DNA of 64,000 nt from Flavobacterium sp. (GCF_024710485.1 NZ_JANJUQ010000045.1:1-64000); one strand, 5' to 3'. Positions 34,999-44,037 are shown, counted from the stretch's first letter. Notes: generated from the letters alone by a model not told the origin. Made by a program: numbers and translations.

Positions 34999-35814
34999 AT
35001 GCAAATTGTAAAACGACTTTTGGATTTTTACCTAAACAGCAGCGTACACGTGGCGTTGTCGGTTTATGCATTGGTGAAAATTACAGGATTTTTGTTTCAA
35101 ATTTCAACTATCGAAAACACGGCTCTTTTTGCTTTTTTCGGAACAATAGTCGCCTACAATTTTGTGAAATATGATGCTTTGGCGCGAATCCGAAAAATAC
35201 AATTGCGGAAGCAATTAAAAGCGATAGTTGTTTTGAGCTTTCTATCTTTTTTGGCTTGTGGGTTTTACTTTTTCCAATTGGCTTCTCAAACCAAAATAGT
35301 AGCTCTTGTTTTTTTATTGCTGACATTACTTTATACGTTACCTTTTTTTCCTAATCGAAAGAATGCGCGCAATTGGGCCGGTGTGAAGATTTATATAGTA
35401 ACCTTGTGCTGGGTTGGCGTGACTTTATTTTTGCCGATATTTGATTCTGGTTATCCATTGACCATTGCAGTTTTTTTAGTAGCAGTTCAGCGTTACATTT
35501 TAATTTTTGTGTTGGTTTTGATTTTTGAAATCATCGATTTGCAATACGATGACCCGCATTTGAAAACCGTACCGCAACAAATAGGCGTAGGTCGAACCAA
35601 AACTTTGGGGGCTTTGTTGTTGGTTGGATTTATTGTATTGGAATTTTTGTACGCCGATTTCAATTGGCCTTCATTGATACTGAAATCGGGTATTGCAGGC
35701 AGCGTTTTGCTTTTTCTGCTTTTTGCGCATGAGAATCGCTCGAAATATTATTCTGCTTTTTGGGCAGAGAGTATTCCCATTTTGTGGTGGATTTTACTGG
35801 TTTTGTTCCAATAA
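34999..35814 (+). CDS. Integral membrane protein, possibly UbiA-like
   Basis: Membrane protein of 271 residues with about seven to eight hydrophobic helices. Two acidic motifs face the same side: YNFVKYDALAR near 51-61 and IIDLQYDDP near 175-183. Their placement recalls the NxxxD and DxxxD metal-diphosphate motifs of UbiA prenyltransferases, but the first motif is incomplete. I therefore give only a superficial resemblance and no substrate. It ends at a bidirectional terminator shared with the convergent membrane-protein cluster. Its promoter was not clearly found (TATCTTTA just upstream is one base off consensus). Confidence 0.6.
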   Translation: MQIVKRLLDFYLNSSVHVALSVYALVKITGFLFQISTIENTALFAFFGTIVAYNFVKYDALARIRKIQLRKQLKAIVVLSFLSFLACGFYFFQLASQTKIVALVFLLLTLLYTLPFFPNRKNARNWAGVKIYIVTLCWVGVTLFLPIFDSGYPLTIAVFLVAVQRYILIFVLVLIFEIIDLQYDDPHLKTVPQQIGVGRTKTLGALLLVGFIVLEFLYADFNWPSLILKSGIAGSVLLFLLFAHENRSKYYSAFWAESIPILWWILLVLFQ

Positions 35815-35815
35815 A

Positions 35816-35847
35816 AAAGCCGAAGTCAATCTTCGGCTCCTTTTTTT
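35816..35847. terminator. Bidirectional terminator
   Basis: AGCCGAAG and CTTCGGCT pair around TCAAT. A run of A lies on the left and a run of T on the right, so both the plus-strand membrane protein gene and the minus-strand cluster can end here. Confidence 0.85.
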
Positions 35848-35855
35848 AGTTTGCG

Positions 35856-36242
35856 TTAGTCTTTGAAAGCTAAGTGTTCTTCTGTTTGTGCTTCTCGGGC
35901 TTTTCGTTTGCCTCTAAAGAAAAAGTAAAGGTTCAAAAAAAGCATCAAACCCAAATAAATGGTGAATCCGCCAATTTTATAACTGAGTTCTTCAATCAAT
36001 CGCTGGTAACTGTCCTCGTATAGATTCATCTCTAAAATCATCAAAGCAAAGCCAAGATTGAGCAGGTAAAATCCCGTTTCAAAGAGTTTGTTGGTGGCAT
36101 TGGCAATTTCTTCTCTTCCTTTAAAGATATCCAACATGTAAATTTTACTGTTTTTGAACAAAGTCTTAGAAACATAGTAAGTTAAAAACAAAGCCACAGG
36201 TAGATAGATAGCGTAACCGATTATGATTTTTGTAGTTTCCAT
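35856..36242 (-). CDS. Small membrane protein, paralogue of the 36255 gene product
   Basis: Protein of 128 residues with three to four membrane helices; no family recognised. IGYAIYL near residue 8, FYLLNLGFALMIL near 57-69 and a last helix ending LNLYFFF match the upstream neighbour (IGYAIYL, YYLLNIGYCAMTL, LNIYAL) in order and spacing. The two therefore look like tandem paralogues. Its C-terminus is charged (GKRKAREAQTEEHLAFKD). It is the last gene of a four-gene minus-strand set headed by a GbsR/MarR-type regulator. Function unknown. Confidence 0.75.
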   Translation of the reverse strand: METTKIIIGYAIYLPVALFLTYYVSKTLFKNSKIYMLDIFKGREEIANATNKLFETGFYLLNLGFALMILEMNLYEDSYQRLIEELSYKIGGFTIYLGLMLFLNLYFFFRGKRKAREAQTEEHLAFKD

Positions 36243-36254
36243 AATAATATGTAT

Positions 36255-36599
36255 TTAAATTAATTTTTGAATGTATTTGGTGAGAGCGTAAATGTTTAGA
36301 TAATGCATCAAGGCAATGGTTCCGATGATGATGGCCGATTTGGAGGCGATGACTTCAATGAGTTGGTTGAGCGTGGTAATCTTTTCCCAGGAAATTAGTG
36401 TCATGGCGCAGTACCCAATATTGAGTAAATAATACCCTAATAGGAGTATTTGATTGATTTTATGGCATAAACCCATGTGCTCTGGAATGAGTTGCGCCAC
36501 ATATACATTCCCATTTTGGTAGCAAATTCGGCCTACTTTGATAATAATTACAATCGTTATCAGTAAATAAATAGCGTATCCGATAAGGTTGAGGTTCAT
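36255..36599 (-). CDS. Small membrane protein, paralogue of the 35856 gene product
   Basis: Protein of 114 residues with three to four hydrophobic helices; no family recognised. It shares its helix pattern and key segments (IGYAIYL at 7-13, GYYLLNIGY in the middle, YLNIYAL near the end) with the product of the next gene. Its ATG overlaps the stop of the upstream gene by four bases (ATGA), so the two are translationally coupled. The next gene follows after 12 bases. It is probably controlled by the neighbouring regulator through the operator at 36951-36976. Confidence 0.75.
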   Translation of the reverse strand: MNLNLIGYAIYLLITIVIIIKVGRICYQNGNVYVAQLIPEHMGLCHKINQILLLGYYLLNIGYCAMTLISWEKITTLNQLIEVIASKSAIIIGTIALMHYLNIYALTKYIQKLI

Positions 36600-36934
36600 A
36601 GTTTTGCTTTTTGGTGAATGATATAAGTCAAGTAAAAAGCTAGTGCAGCAGGAATCCCAAACAGAGTTAAGGTTAGCGGATTATAATATTCGATTTGCGC
36701 ATTGATGTACCACAGTGTGAAAAATATGATTGTAGCTGCTATGTAGCCTTGAAGCTTTCTGTCATTCGGCTCATCATAAAGCATACACAAAGCCAATACG
36801 ACTTGAATAAAACCGGTCAACATGGTAGAAAGTAGGGCTAACATCAGGGCACCTTCTTTAAATAACGGATAAGTAAAGGCTATGGCGAAAGGAAGTCCTA
36901 CGGCAAAGGCATTAAATTGTTTTATTGCATTCAT
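36596..36934 (-). CDS. Small membrane protein, first of the regulated cluster
   Basis: Protein of 112 residues with about four membrane helices (near 8-25, 28-50, 63-78 and 86-105); no family recognised. It is not obviously related to the two membrane proteins after it. The ATG at 36934 lies 16 bases downstream of a perfect 9-base inverted repeat also found at the regulator's own promoter. Its stop overlaps the next start (ATGA). The arrangement suggests a small inducible membrane module, with unknown function. Confidence 0.75.
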   Translation of the reverse strand: MNAIKQFNAFAVGLPFAIAFTYPLFKEGALMLALLSTMLTGFIQVVLALCMLYDEPNDRKLQGYIAATIIFFTLWYINAQIEYYNPLTLTLFGIPAALAFYLTYIIHQKAKL

Positions 36935-36950
36935 AGTTATTATAAATTTT

Positions 36951-36976
36951 AAACTTTCAGAAAAAAATGAAAGTTT
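36951..36976. promoter_or_regulatory. Operator site for the membrane-protein cluster
   Basis: AAACTTTCA, 8 bases, TGAAAGTTT: a perfect 9-base inverted repeat between the regulator gene and the membrane-protein genes. It matches the site at 37522-37543, including the A-rich spacer. It is the likely binding site of the GbsR/MarR-type protein. Confidence 0.65.
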
Positions 36977-36992
36977 TGATTAAAAAAAAGGT

Positions 36993-37496
36993 TTACTTCA
37001 TAAATTTTAATAAAATTTGAGCCAGCCAATTATCTTTGTATTCGGTTATTTTATCCAAAACGTTATCGGCTTTCAGTACAAAGTCATATAATTTGGTGGT
37101 TTGTTCTACAAAGTGCTTTTCTTCAGTAGTTCCGTCGGCTTCGATAGAGGAAACTTCTTTTAATACTTTCAAAGCAGGTTTAATCTCACGCTTACTGCGC
37201 TCTTTAGAAATTTTTACGGCCAATTCGTCTAAGTCTTTTTCAGCGGTAAAGTATTCTCTGCGTTCTCCGGTTTTATATTCTTTATAAACAATGCCCCAAT
37301 CCATTAAAGCTCTTAAGTTCATGCTGGCATTACCACGTGAAATTTGCAGTTCTTCCATGATGTCTTCCATGGAAACGGGTTCGTGCGACACCATTAACAA
37401 GGCGTGAATCTGTGCCATAGTTTTGTTGATGCCCCATTGCGAGCCTAAAGCACCCCAAGTTTGAACGAACTTATTTTTTGCTTCTTTGAATTCCAT
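36993..37496 (-). CDS. GbsR/MarR-family transcriptional regulator
   Basis: DNA-binding regulator of 167 residues. A winged helix-turn-helix spans about 28-90: MAQIHALLMVSHEPVSMEDI, then ELQISRGNASMNLRALMDWG as recognition helix, then a wing at YKTGERREYF. The following helices (about 95-160) would make the dimer interface. The family includes the choline-sensing GbsR, but the ligand here is unknown. Its promoter overlaps an inverted repeat, so autoregulation is likely. The -7 box ends only four bases before the ATG. It heads the cluster of three small membrane-protein genes. Confidence 0.88.
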   Translation of the reverse strand: MEFKEAKNKFVQTWGALGSQWGINKTMAQIHALLMVSHEPVSMEDIMEELQISRGNASMNLRALMDWGIVYKEYKTGERREYFTAEKDLDELAVKISKERSKREIKPALKVLKEVSSIEADGTTEEKHFVEQTTKLYDFVLKADNVLDKITEYKDNWLAQILLKFMK

Positions 37497-37500
37497 GAAA

Positions 37501-37532
37501 CAAAGTTAGATAAAAGTTTTTAAACTTTCAAA
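37501..37532 (-). promoter_or_regulatory. Promoter of the GbsR/MarR-type gene, giving a leaderless mRNA
   Basis: On the minus strand TTTG (37532-37529), 20 bases, TAACTTTG (37508-37501). Only TTTC separates the box from the ATG at 37496. The TTTG element lies inside the operator half-site, so a bound repressor would block it. Confidence 0.7.
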
Positions 37533-37543
37533 AAAAAATGAAA
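37522..37543. promoter_or_regulatory. Operator site of the GbsR/MarR-type regulator gene
   Basis: AAACTTTCA, eight A, TGAAA: the same inverted repeat as at 36951-36976, with the outer right half degenerate. It overlaps the -33 element of the regulator's promoter. Confidence 0.65.
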
Positions 37544-37711
37544 CATATTTAATAGTTTGACTTTATAGTATAAAATAATTATTGAAGGAGTTGGTTATTT
37601 AACAGTTTTTATGATTAAAAAGTCTTAAAAATTGTAAATTTGTTATAGAAAATAATTCTTAAAAGTTAAATTGATTTTATTGACTTGGAAAGGCTTTAAA
37701 ACGCCCTAATT

Positions 37712-37719
37712 TAGCTTTG
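37712..37719 (+). promoter_or_regulatory. -7 box for the 1339-residue adhesin gene
   Basis: TAGCTTTG matches TAnnTTTG, 19 bases before the start codon. The nearest TTG is 24 bases upstream, somewhat too far. The rest of the 240-base gap back to the regulator is A/T-rich, without other features seen beyond the operator. Confidence 0.5.
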
Positions 37720-37738
37720 TTAACTAAAAATTATTATT

Positions 37739-40700
37739 ATGAAAAAAATTACTTTACTGGCAGAACAGGGCAATCCTGTTGGTTTTAAACGCTGGTATGC
37801 AGTTTTGTTGATGCCGATTTTTCTATTGTTGGCAAACACATCTCTTGCTCAAGTAAACAATTACACGTTTACACAAACAGCGGGCTCTTATACTCCTATA
37901 ACAGGAGGGACTGTGCTTTGGACCGGTTATGATGCTTTTGACAGCGAGTCAACTACAGTTACATTACCGAGTCCTTTTGTTTTTCAAGGTGTGACATACA
38001 ATACTATATATGTCAATGTAAATGGATATGTTTTGTTCGGTAGTACTACAGCAACAACCACTCCGATTTCTGCAGGACGTAATGCTGTAGCTGCTTTTGC
38101 TCTTGATATTGATGCCAAATCAGCCAGTGCAGGTACAGGCGTTCCTGAAATAAGATGGCAACAAGTGGCCAATGAGTTTGTTGTACAGTGGGCTAACGTA
38201 TGTCGCTATACGACCAGCGGTGCTACTTCTGCTGAAAATTTGAATTTTCAGATTCGTTTGGACACAGCAACCGGTAAGGTGAAAGTTGTTTATGGAACTT
38301 GTGTGGACAGAGTTACGCCAAGTACTACCTATCCACAAGTTGGATTAGGTGGTGGTTCGGCAACAGTTTACAATAACAGAACTATCGCTGCCGGTGGTGG
38401 TGATTGGATTAACTCTACTGCAGGTATTGCAAACAATAATACTATGGCATACAATGGGACTACTATCCCAAGTGCCGGTTTAACTTACACTTGGACACCA
38501 CCATCTTGTGTTGCTCCAACGGGATTGACTGCCGGAAATCTCACGCTTAATAGTGCTACTGTTTCTTGGACTGCATCTGTATCAGCTCCTAATGGCGGTT
38601 ATGAGTATGAAGTAAGAAGTTCAGGAACTGTTGGTAGTGGTACAACCGGTTTAGTTACTAGCGGAACCACCAGCGGACTAAGTTTGCCTGTGAGCGGGTT
38701 AACAGCCAATACAACTTATACATATTACGTAAGAGCTATTTGTGGCTCGGGCGACAATAGTGCTTGGGCATCAGCTACATTCTTAACAGGATATTGCGTC
38801 CCTTCTTCTACTTCAAATGCAACATATATTAATAATTTCTCTACCTCGGGAGGAACAACTAATATTTCAAATCTAGCTTCTGGTTATGCCCCAACCGGTT
38901 ATCAAAATAACTATGATACAGCAGCTGTGAGTCAATATCCAACAGGAACCATCAACTTTGCTTCTGATATTGTTGGCGGAACTCTTGGAACCAGTATTTG
39001 GGTAGATTGGAACAATGATTTGATATTTGATAATGCTACGGAAAGAGTTTTCGTGACTACAGCATACGGAGGCAATCAAGTCGGAAGTTTTGTAGTGCCA
39101 AACGGTACGCCACTGGGAGATTACAGATTGAGAATCAGAGTGGATTTCAATGCTATTGCTCCTGATGCTTGTGCTTCCACCAATACAAGAACAGAAGCAG
39201 AAGATTATAAACTTACAGTAATTGCACAACCAAGTTGTTTGGCTCCAACCGGTTTAACTATTAATAATGTTACAGCTACAGGTGCTACTTTTAATTGGAC
39301 GGCTTCTGTTTCAACTAATAATGGTTACGATTATTATCATTCAACTTCTAATACAGCGCCAACATCAGGTACAACGCCATCAGGAAGTGTTGGACAAGGT
39401 ATAGTGACTGCAACAGTTTCAGGATTGACTCCAAGTACAGATTATTTCGTTTGGATCAGAACCAATTGTGATGCTAATGGTTTGAGCAATTGGACTTCAG
39501 TTCCGGTAACTTTCAAAACACTATGTAATCCACCGGTAATTACTGCAACTACTCCTGGTTCTGTATGTGGACAAGGAACAGTAAATTTATCAGCTACTTC
39601 AAATGAAGGAACTATAACTTGGCATGCAACTCAAACCGGTGGATTAACTTTAGCAACCGGAGGTACTTTTACTACGCCAAGCATTAACACTACAACCTCT
39701 TATTGGGCACAAGCTTCAACAGGAGTTACACAATCTTCAGGTAAATCGGCTCCTCCAGCCACTGCAACAGGAACTTCCATAGTAAATTGGGGTATTGTTT
39801 TCAATGCAACGGAAAGTGTTAATTTACAAAGTGTATCCTTATACTCCACTACAGCCGGTACGGTAAACATTAAAGTAACCAATGCTGCTTTAACGGAGTT
39901 ATACGCCACCGGAGATGTAGCGATTGCTGCCGGAGGTACAACAACACCAAATGTTATTCCGCTTAATTTTACAGTTCCTGCCGGAACAGGATACAGAATC
40001 TTGGTGAAAGCTTACACGGGAGTTACTTTAGTCAGAGACTCTTCAACTTTAGCCTTCCCTTATGTTGGAACCGATGGTAAAGTAACAGTTACCTCTTCAG
40101 AATGGGGTGGAACCACCACAGGTACTTACTATTATTTCTATGATTTAAAATACAACCAAGGATGTACTTCTGCCAGAACTGAAGTTGTAGCTTCAGTAGT
40201 AGCACCACCTGCCTTAACAGTAAGTACTAACAATACAGCTGCCGTTTGTCAAGGGCAATCTTCAAATCCGGTTACCCTTTCAACCGGTGGTACAGATTAC
40301 AATACTTTTACTTGGTCTCCATCAACAAACGTAACGGGAGATGCTGTTAATGGTTGGGTTTTCAATCCTTCCGCGACAACTAGCTACACTTTGACTGCTT
40401 CTCAAACATCAGGAGCTTTGTGTACTACTACTGCCAACGTAACAGTAAATATCAATCAGAATCCGGTTGTTGTCGCTACAGCTACAGAAAATACTATTTG
40501 TGAAGGAAGTTCAACAGCGTTGAATGCTTCAGTAACAGGAACATTAGCCGTTGGAAACGCCACTACATTAACAAGTGCAACTACGCAACCTACAGCATTT
40601 TGTAACCGTTGGGCGCAATATTGGAACCAAACGGTTTTCACTGCAGCCGAATTACAAGCTTTAGGATTAACTGCCGGAAATATCACTTCAATTGCTTATA

Positions 40701-41758
40701 ACATTACCACTTTAGGTTCAGGCTCTAATGTTACTAATTTCTCAATCAGTATCGGAACAACTTCAAATACTGCATTGACTGCTTTTCAAACTACAGGTTT
40801 GACTACCGTGTATGGTCCGTCCACTTACAACCATCAAGTTGGAGTAAATACCATCACTTTTGCTACACCTTATTACTGGGATGGTGTTTCTAATATTATT
40901 GTTGATATCAGACAAAATGGTGCCGATAGTACTAATAATGCAATTACTTACTTTACAGCTACTACTGCTAATACCACTATTTCGGCTGTTACCAGTACAA
41001 CATTGGCTACCAATTCACTCCAAAACTTGGTGACTGCCGGAACTGTAGTTCCTACAGCTTCTACGCAGCGATTAAATGTGGTGTTCGGAGGTCAATTAGC
41101 TCCGGCTCCTTTCGGATTAACATGGTCATGGAACCCAGGTGCATTATCAGGTGAATCAGTAACGGTAGCGCCAACAGCAAATACCACTTACACCGTAAGA
41201 GGTACAAACCCTAACTCAGGATGTTTTGGAGAAGCCACCGTTGCTGTTGCTGTGAACAGCGCTGCAACGCCAACCGGAAATCCAACCCAAATTTTCAACG
41301 TTAATGATCCTGCTGAAGCTACTATCGCTTCATTAGTGGTTACCGGAGATAATTTAACTTGGTTTGCCTCAGAGGACGATGCCATCGATAATTTAAATCC
41401 TTTAGCTACCGGCACCCAATTGGTAAGTGGTACTACATATTATGTGGTGAGTACTTCTGCAACAGGTTGTCGCAGTGCTGCCTTTGCAGTAACTGTCACT
41501 GTTACTTTGGGCAACGATTCTTTCAACTTAGCCGGTTTAAAATTGTACCCTAATCCGGTGAACTCATTGTTGACTGTAGATTATACTGATACCATCACGG
41601 CTATCGAAGTATTCAATATTGTAGGTCAAAAAGTAACTGCTAAAAACGTAAATGCTTTAAGCACTACAGTAGACATGTCAAACTTAGCCGCCGGTACTTA
41701 CTTTGTAAAAGTACAAGCTGCTAATGCTGCCAGAATAATTAAAGTGGTGAAAAAGTAA
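37739..41758 (+). CDS. Large secreted adhesin-like protein, type A sorting domain
   Basis: Type IX cargo of 1339 residues. A long signal peptide ends near SLAQ (about residue 38). A beta-rich N-terminal domain follows (about 40-255). Two fibronectin III-like domains start CVAPTGL and CLAPTGL, with a GEVED-type domain between them (IWVDWNNDLIFD, then TEAEDYKLTV). Several Ig-like, Thr-rich domains come next. The C-terminal 75 residues (LKLYPNPVNSLLTV, VFNIVGQKV, AAGTYFVKV, IIKVVKK) are a type A sorting domain. A role in adhesion or polymer binding is inferred. It ends at a strong terminator. Confidence 0.92.
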   Translation: MKKITLLAEQGNPVGFKRWYAVLLMPIFLLLANTSLAQVNNYTFTQTAGSYTPITGGTVLWTGYDAFDSESTTVTLPSPFVFQGVTYNTIYVNVNGYVLFGSTTATTTPISAGRNAVAAFALDIDAKSASAGTGVPEIRWQQVANEFVVQWANVCRYTTSGATSAENLNFQIRLDTATGKVKVVYGTCVDRVTPSTTYPQVGLGGGSATVYNNRTIAAGGGDWINSTAGIANNNTMAYNGTTIPSAGLTYTWTPPSCVAPTGLTAGNLTLNSATVSWTASVSAPNGGYEYEVRSSGTVGSGTTGLVTSGTTSGLSLPVSGLTANTTYTYYVRAICGSGDNSAWASATFLTGYCVPSSTSNATYINNFSTSGGTTNISNLASGYAPTGYQNNYDTAAVSQYPTGTINFASDIVGGTLGTSIWVDWNNDLIFDNATERVFVTTAYGGNQVGSFVVPNGTPLGDYRLRIRVDFNAIAPDACASTNTRTEAEDYKLTVIAQPSCLAPTGLTINNVTATGATFNWTASVSTNNGYDYYHSTSNTAPTSGTTPSGSVGQGIVTATVSGLTPSTDYFVWIRTNCDANGLSNWTSVPVTFKTLCNPPVITATTPGSVCGQGTVNLSATSNEGTITWHATQTGGLTLATGGTFTTPSINTTTSYWAQASTGVTQSSGKSAPPATATGTSIVNWGIVFNATESVNLQSVSLYSTTAGTVNIKVTNAALTELYATGDVAIAAGGTTTPNVIPLNFTVPAGTGYRILVKAYTGVTLVRDSSTLAFPYVGTDGKVTVTSSEWGGTTTGTYYYFYDLKYNQGCTSARTEVVASVVAPPALTVSTNNTAAVCQGQSSNPVTLSTGGTDYNTFTWSPSTNVTGDAVNGWVFNPSATTSYTLTASQTSGALCTTTANVTVNINQNPVVVATATENTICEGSSTALNASVTGTLAVGNATTLTSATTQPTAFCNRWAQYWNQTVFTAAELQALGLTAGNITSIAYNITTLGSGSNVTNFSISIGTTSNTALTAFQTTGLTTVYGPSTYNHQVGVNTITFATPYYWDGVSNIIVDIRQNGADSTNNAITYFTATTANTTISAVTSTTLATNSLQNLVTAGTVVPTASTQRLNVVFGGQLAPAPFGLTWSWNPGALSGESVTVAPTANTTYTVRGTNPNSGCFGEATVAVAVNSAATPTGNPTQIFNVNDPAEATIASLVVTGDNLTWFASEDDAIDNLNPLATGTQLVSGTTYYVVSTSATGCRSAAFAVTVTVTLGNDSFNLAGLKLYPNPVNSLLTVDYTDTITAIEVFNIVGQKVTAKNVNALSTTVDMSNLAAGTYFVKVQAANAARIIKVVKK

Positions 41759-41778
41759 TTGTCATTTCACACCATAAA

Positions 41779-41805
41779 GAAAGCCACCGAAAGGTGGCTT
41801 TTTTG
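41779..41805 (+). terminator. Terminator of the 1339-residue adhesin gene
   Basis: AAGCCACC and GGTGGCTT pair around a GAAA tetraloop and run into TTTTG. It lies about 20 bases after the stop codon. Confidence 0.9.
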
Positions 41806-41817
41806 TTTTTAGGAGTA

Positions 41818-41920
41818 GGGCGTTCCCCCGATAAGTATAATCTGCTTTGACCCGAATGTTTGGCTATCGGGGTCGGGCTGTCCGCAGTACGCGGTACTTG
41901 CTCCCATCCCTAACGCGGGT
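41818..41920 (-). repeat. Structured intergenic element, copy 4 (short variant)
   Basis: On the minus strand the arms are GCGTTAGGGATGGGAGC and GCGGACAGCCCGACC, around a short palindromic core AGTACCGCGTACT. The arms align with GTGAGGGATAGGAGC and GCGGATAGCCCGGCC of copy 1, keeping the GGG/CCC pairing. A trailing GATAGCC and a weak GGGGGAACGCC follow. Confidence 0.6.
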
Positions 41921-41930
41921 ATAGTGTACA

Positions 41931-41957
41931 AAAAAACCGAAGCCTAAACTTCGGTTT
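41931..41957 (-). terminator. Terminator of the M3 peptidase gene
   Basis: On the minus strand AAACCGAAG and CTTCGGTTT pair around TTTAGG and run into TTTTTTG. It lies about 35 bases past the stop. Confidence 0.85.
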
Positions 41958-41991
41958 CTAATATTCTGAGCAGTCTAATAATCTAAGTGGT

Positions 41992-44016
41992 CTAAATCAA
42001 TCCCGCGCGTTTCAACAAAGCTTCCGGTTTGGGTTCTTGTCCGCGGAAACGTTTGTAGAGTTCCATCGGTAATTCGGTACCGCCTTTGGAAAGTACATTG
42101 TCTTTGAACTTGGCAGCAACTTCCTTGTCGAAAATGCCTCGCTCTTGGAAATACGCAAAAGCATCCGCATCCAATACTTCCGCCCATTTGTAACTGTAAT
42201 AACCCGAAGAATAACCGCCTTGGAAAATGTGCGAAAACGAAACACTCATACAATTCTCTGCAACATCAGGATACAAAGAAGCGATTTCCATAGCCGCTTT
42301 TTCAAACGCTTTCACGTTGTCTACGGTTTGTGCTTTGGCATGGTATGCCATATCTAAAATCCCAAAACTTAATTGGCGTAAGGTCGCCATACCTTCTAAA
42401 AAGCTCGCACTTTCTTTAATTTTGTCGACATATTGTTGCGGAATGATTTCACCGGTTTCATAATGTTTGGCAAACAACGCCAAGGCTTCCGGTTCGTAAC
42501 ACCAATTTTCCATAATCTGACTCGGCAATTCCACAAAATCCCAGTATACTGAGGTGCCCGATAAACTCGGATAAGTCGTATTGGCCAACATGCCATGCAA
42601 CGCGTGTCCGAATTCATGGAACAAAGTCGTCACTTCGTTAAAGGTTAGGAGGGAAGGTTTCGTTTCCGTTGGTGGCGTGAAATTACACACTATCGAAACA
42701 TGTGGTCTTTCATTTACACCATTCTTAATATATTGTGGTTTGAATGAGGTCATCCAAGCACCGTTGCGTTTGCCTTTTCTCGGGAAGAAATCGGCATAAA
42801 AAACGGCTACCAGTTGACCTTCAAAGTCTACTACTTCAAAAGTTTGCACGTCGGTGTGGTATTTATCAATGTCAAATACTTCTTTAAACGTAATACCGAA
42901 TAATTTTTCAGCCACAGTAAACGCACCGTTCAACACGTTTTCCAGTTGGAAATACGGTTTTAAAATTTCGTCGTCTAAACTAAATAATTTTTGCTTCAAT
43001 TTCTCCGAGTAATATGTGCCGTCCCATTTTTCAAGGCTATCTAATCCGTCTGATTCCTTTGCAAATGCGGTTAGTTCAGCAAACTCTTTTTCGGCAGCCG
43101 GTTTGGCTTTGGCCAATAAATCATTTAAAAACGATTGTACTTTTTCTGGCGATTGCGCCATGCGTTCTTCTAGAACAAAATGTGCATGCGAGGCATAACC
43201 CAATAATTGGGCTCTTTCGTGACGCAATTTCACGATGTTTTTCACGTTCTCTTGGTTGTCGTAATCGTTTTCCTGGAAGGCTTTTTTGCCGGCGGCTATG
43301 ACCATTTCTTTGCGTAATTCGCGGTTGTCTACATAGGTTACAAACGGCAAATAACTCGGGAAATCTAAGGTAAATAGCCAACCGTCTAAATCGTCAGCTT
43401 TGGCTAGAGAACGCGCCATTTCTTTGGCACCATCGGGTAAGCCTTGTAAATCGGCTTCGTTGGAAATGTGCAGTTTGTAGCTGTTGGTTTCGGCCAATAC
43501 ATTTTCGCCAAAAGTGAGTTTGAGTTTGGCTAAAGTTTTGTCGATTTCGCGTAAAACTTCCTTTTTATCATCAGAAAGCAACGCACCGTTTCGGGTAAAG
43601 CTTTTGTATTTTTTGTCGAGTAACGTAGCTTGCTCAGGCGTTAAATCCAGTTGGTCTTTTTGCTCATAAACGGCTTTGACCCTTTTGAATAAATCCTCAT
43701 TTAAGGTGATGTCGTTGCCAAAAGCGGTTAGCAAAGGCGAAACCTCTTGGGCGATTTTTTGCATTTCGTCGCAAGTTTCGGCCGAATTCAAGTTGAAGAA
43801 TATAGAGGACAAACGGTCTAAGGTTTGTCCGGCAAAATCTAAGGCTTCGATGGTGTTTTCAAAAGTCGGCGCTTCGGGATTGTTGATGATAGCGTCAATT
43901 TCGGCGCGTGCTTTGGCAATATTTTCTTCAAACGCCGGTTGGTAATCCTCAATTTTGATTTGAGAGAATGGCGCAGTATTGTGTTTGGTTTGGAATGTTG
44001 AGGTTAAGATTTTCAT
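41992..44016 (-). CDS. M3 family oligopeptidase
   Basis: Zinc metallopeptidase of the thimet/oligopeptidase A and dipeptidyl carboxypeptidase group, cleaving short peptides in the cytoplasm. The HExxH zinc motif is His467-His471 in LFHEFGHALHG, with the third-ligand glutamate about 25-30 residues later near WDFVELPSQIMENW. No signal peptide is seen. The 674 residues match the family. Whether it acts as an endopeptidase or removes C-terminal dipeptides is not clear from sequence. A structured repeat (copy 5) separates it from purE upstream. Confidence 0.93.
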   Translation of the reverse strand: MKILTSTFQTKHNTAPFSQIKIEDYQPAFEENIAKARAEIDAIINNPEAPTFENTIEALDFAGQTLDRLSSIFFNLNSAETCDEMQKIAQEVSPLLTAFGNDITLNEDLFKRVKAVYEQKDQLDLTPEQATLLDKKYKSFTRNGALLSDDKKEVLREIDKTLAKLKLTFGENVLAETNSYKLHISNEADLQGLPDGAKEMARSLAKADDLDGWLFTLDFPSYLPFVTYVDNRELRKEMVIAAGKKAFQENDYDNQENVKNIVKLRHERAQLLGYASHAHFVLEERMAQSPEKVQSFLNDLLAKAKPAAEKEFAELTAFAKESDGLDSLEKWDGTYYSEKLKQKLFSLDDEILKPYFQLENVLNGAFTVAEKLFGITFKEVFDIDKYHTDVQTFEVVDFEGQLVAVFYADFFPRKGKRNGAWMTSFKPQYIKNGVNERPHVSIVCNFTPPTETKPSLLTFNEVTTLFHEFGHALHGMLANTTYPSLSGTSVYWDFVELPSQIMENWCYEPEALALFAKHYETGEIIPQQYVDKIKESASFLEGMATLRQLSFGILDMAYHAKAQTVDNVKAFEKAAMEIASLYPDVAENCMSVSFSHIFQGGYSSGYYSYKWAEVLDADAFAYFQERGIFDKEVAAKFKDNVLSKGGTELPMELYKRFRGQEPKPEALLKRAGLI

Positions 44017-44037
44017 GTGTTTATTATCAATGGTTTC

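Noticed and set aside
42012..43945. Several open frames on both strands across the M3 peptidase gene
   Set aside because: The peptidase has an intact 674-codon frame with all motifs; the others have no family features or start context.
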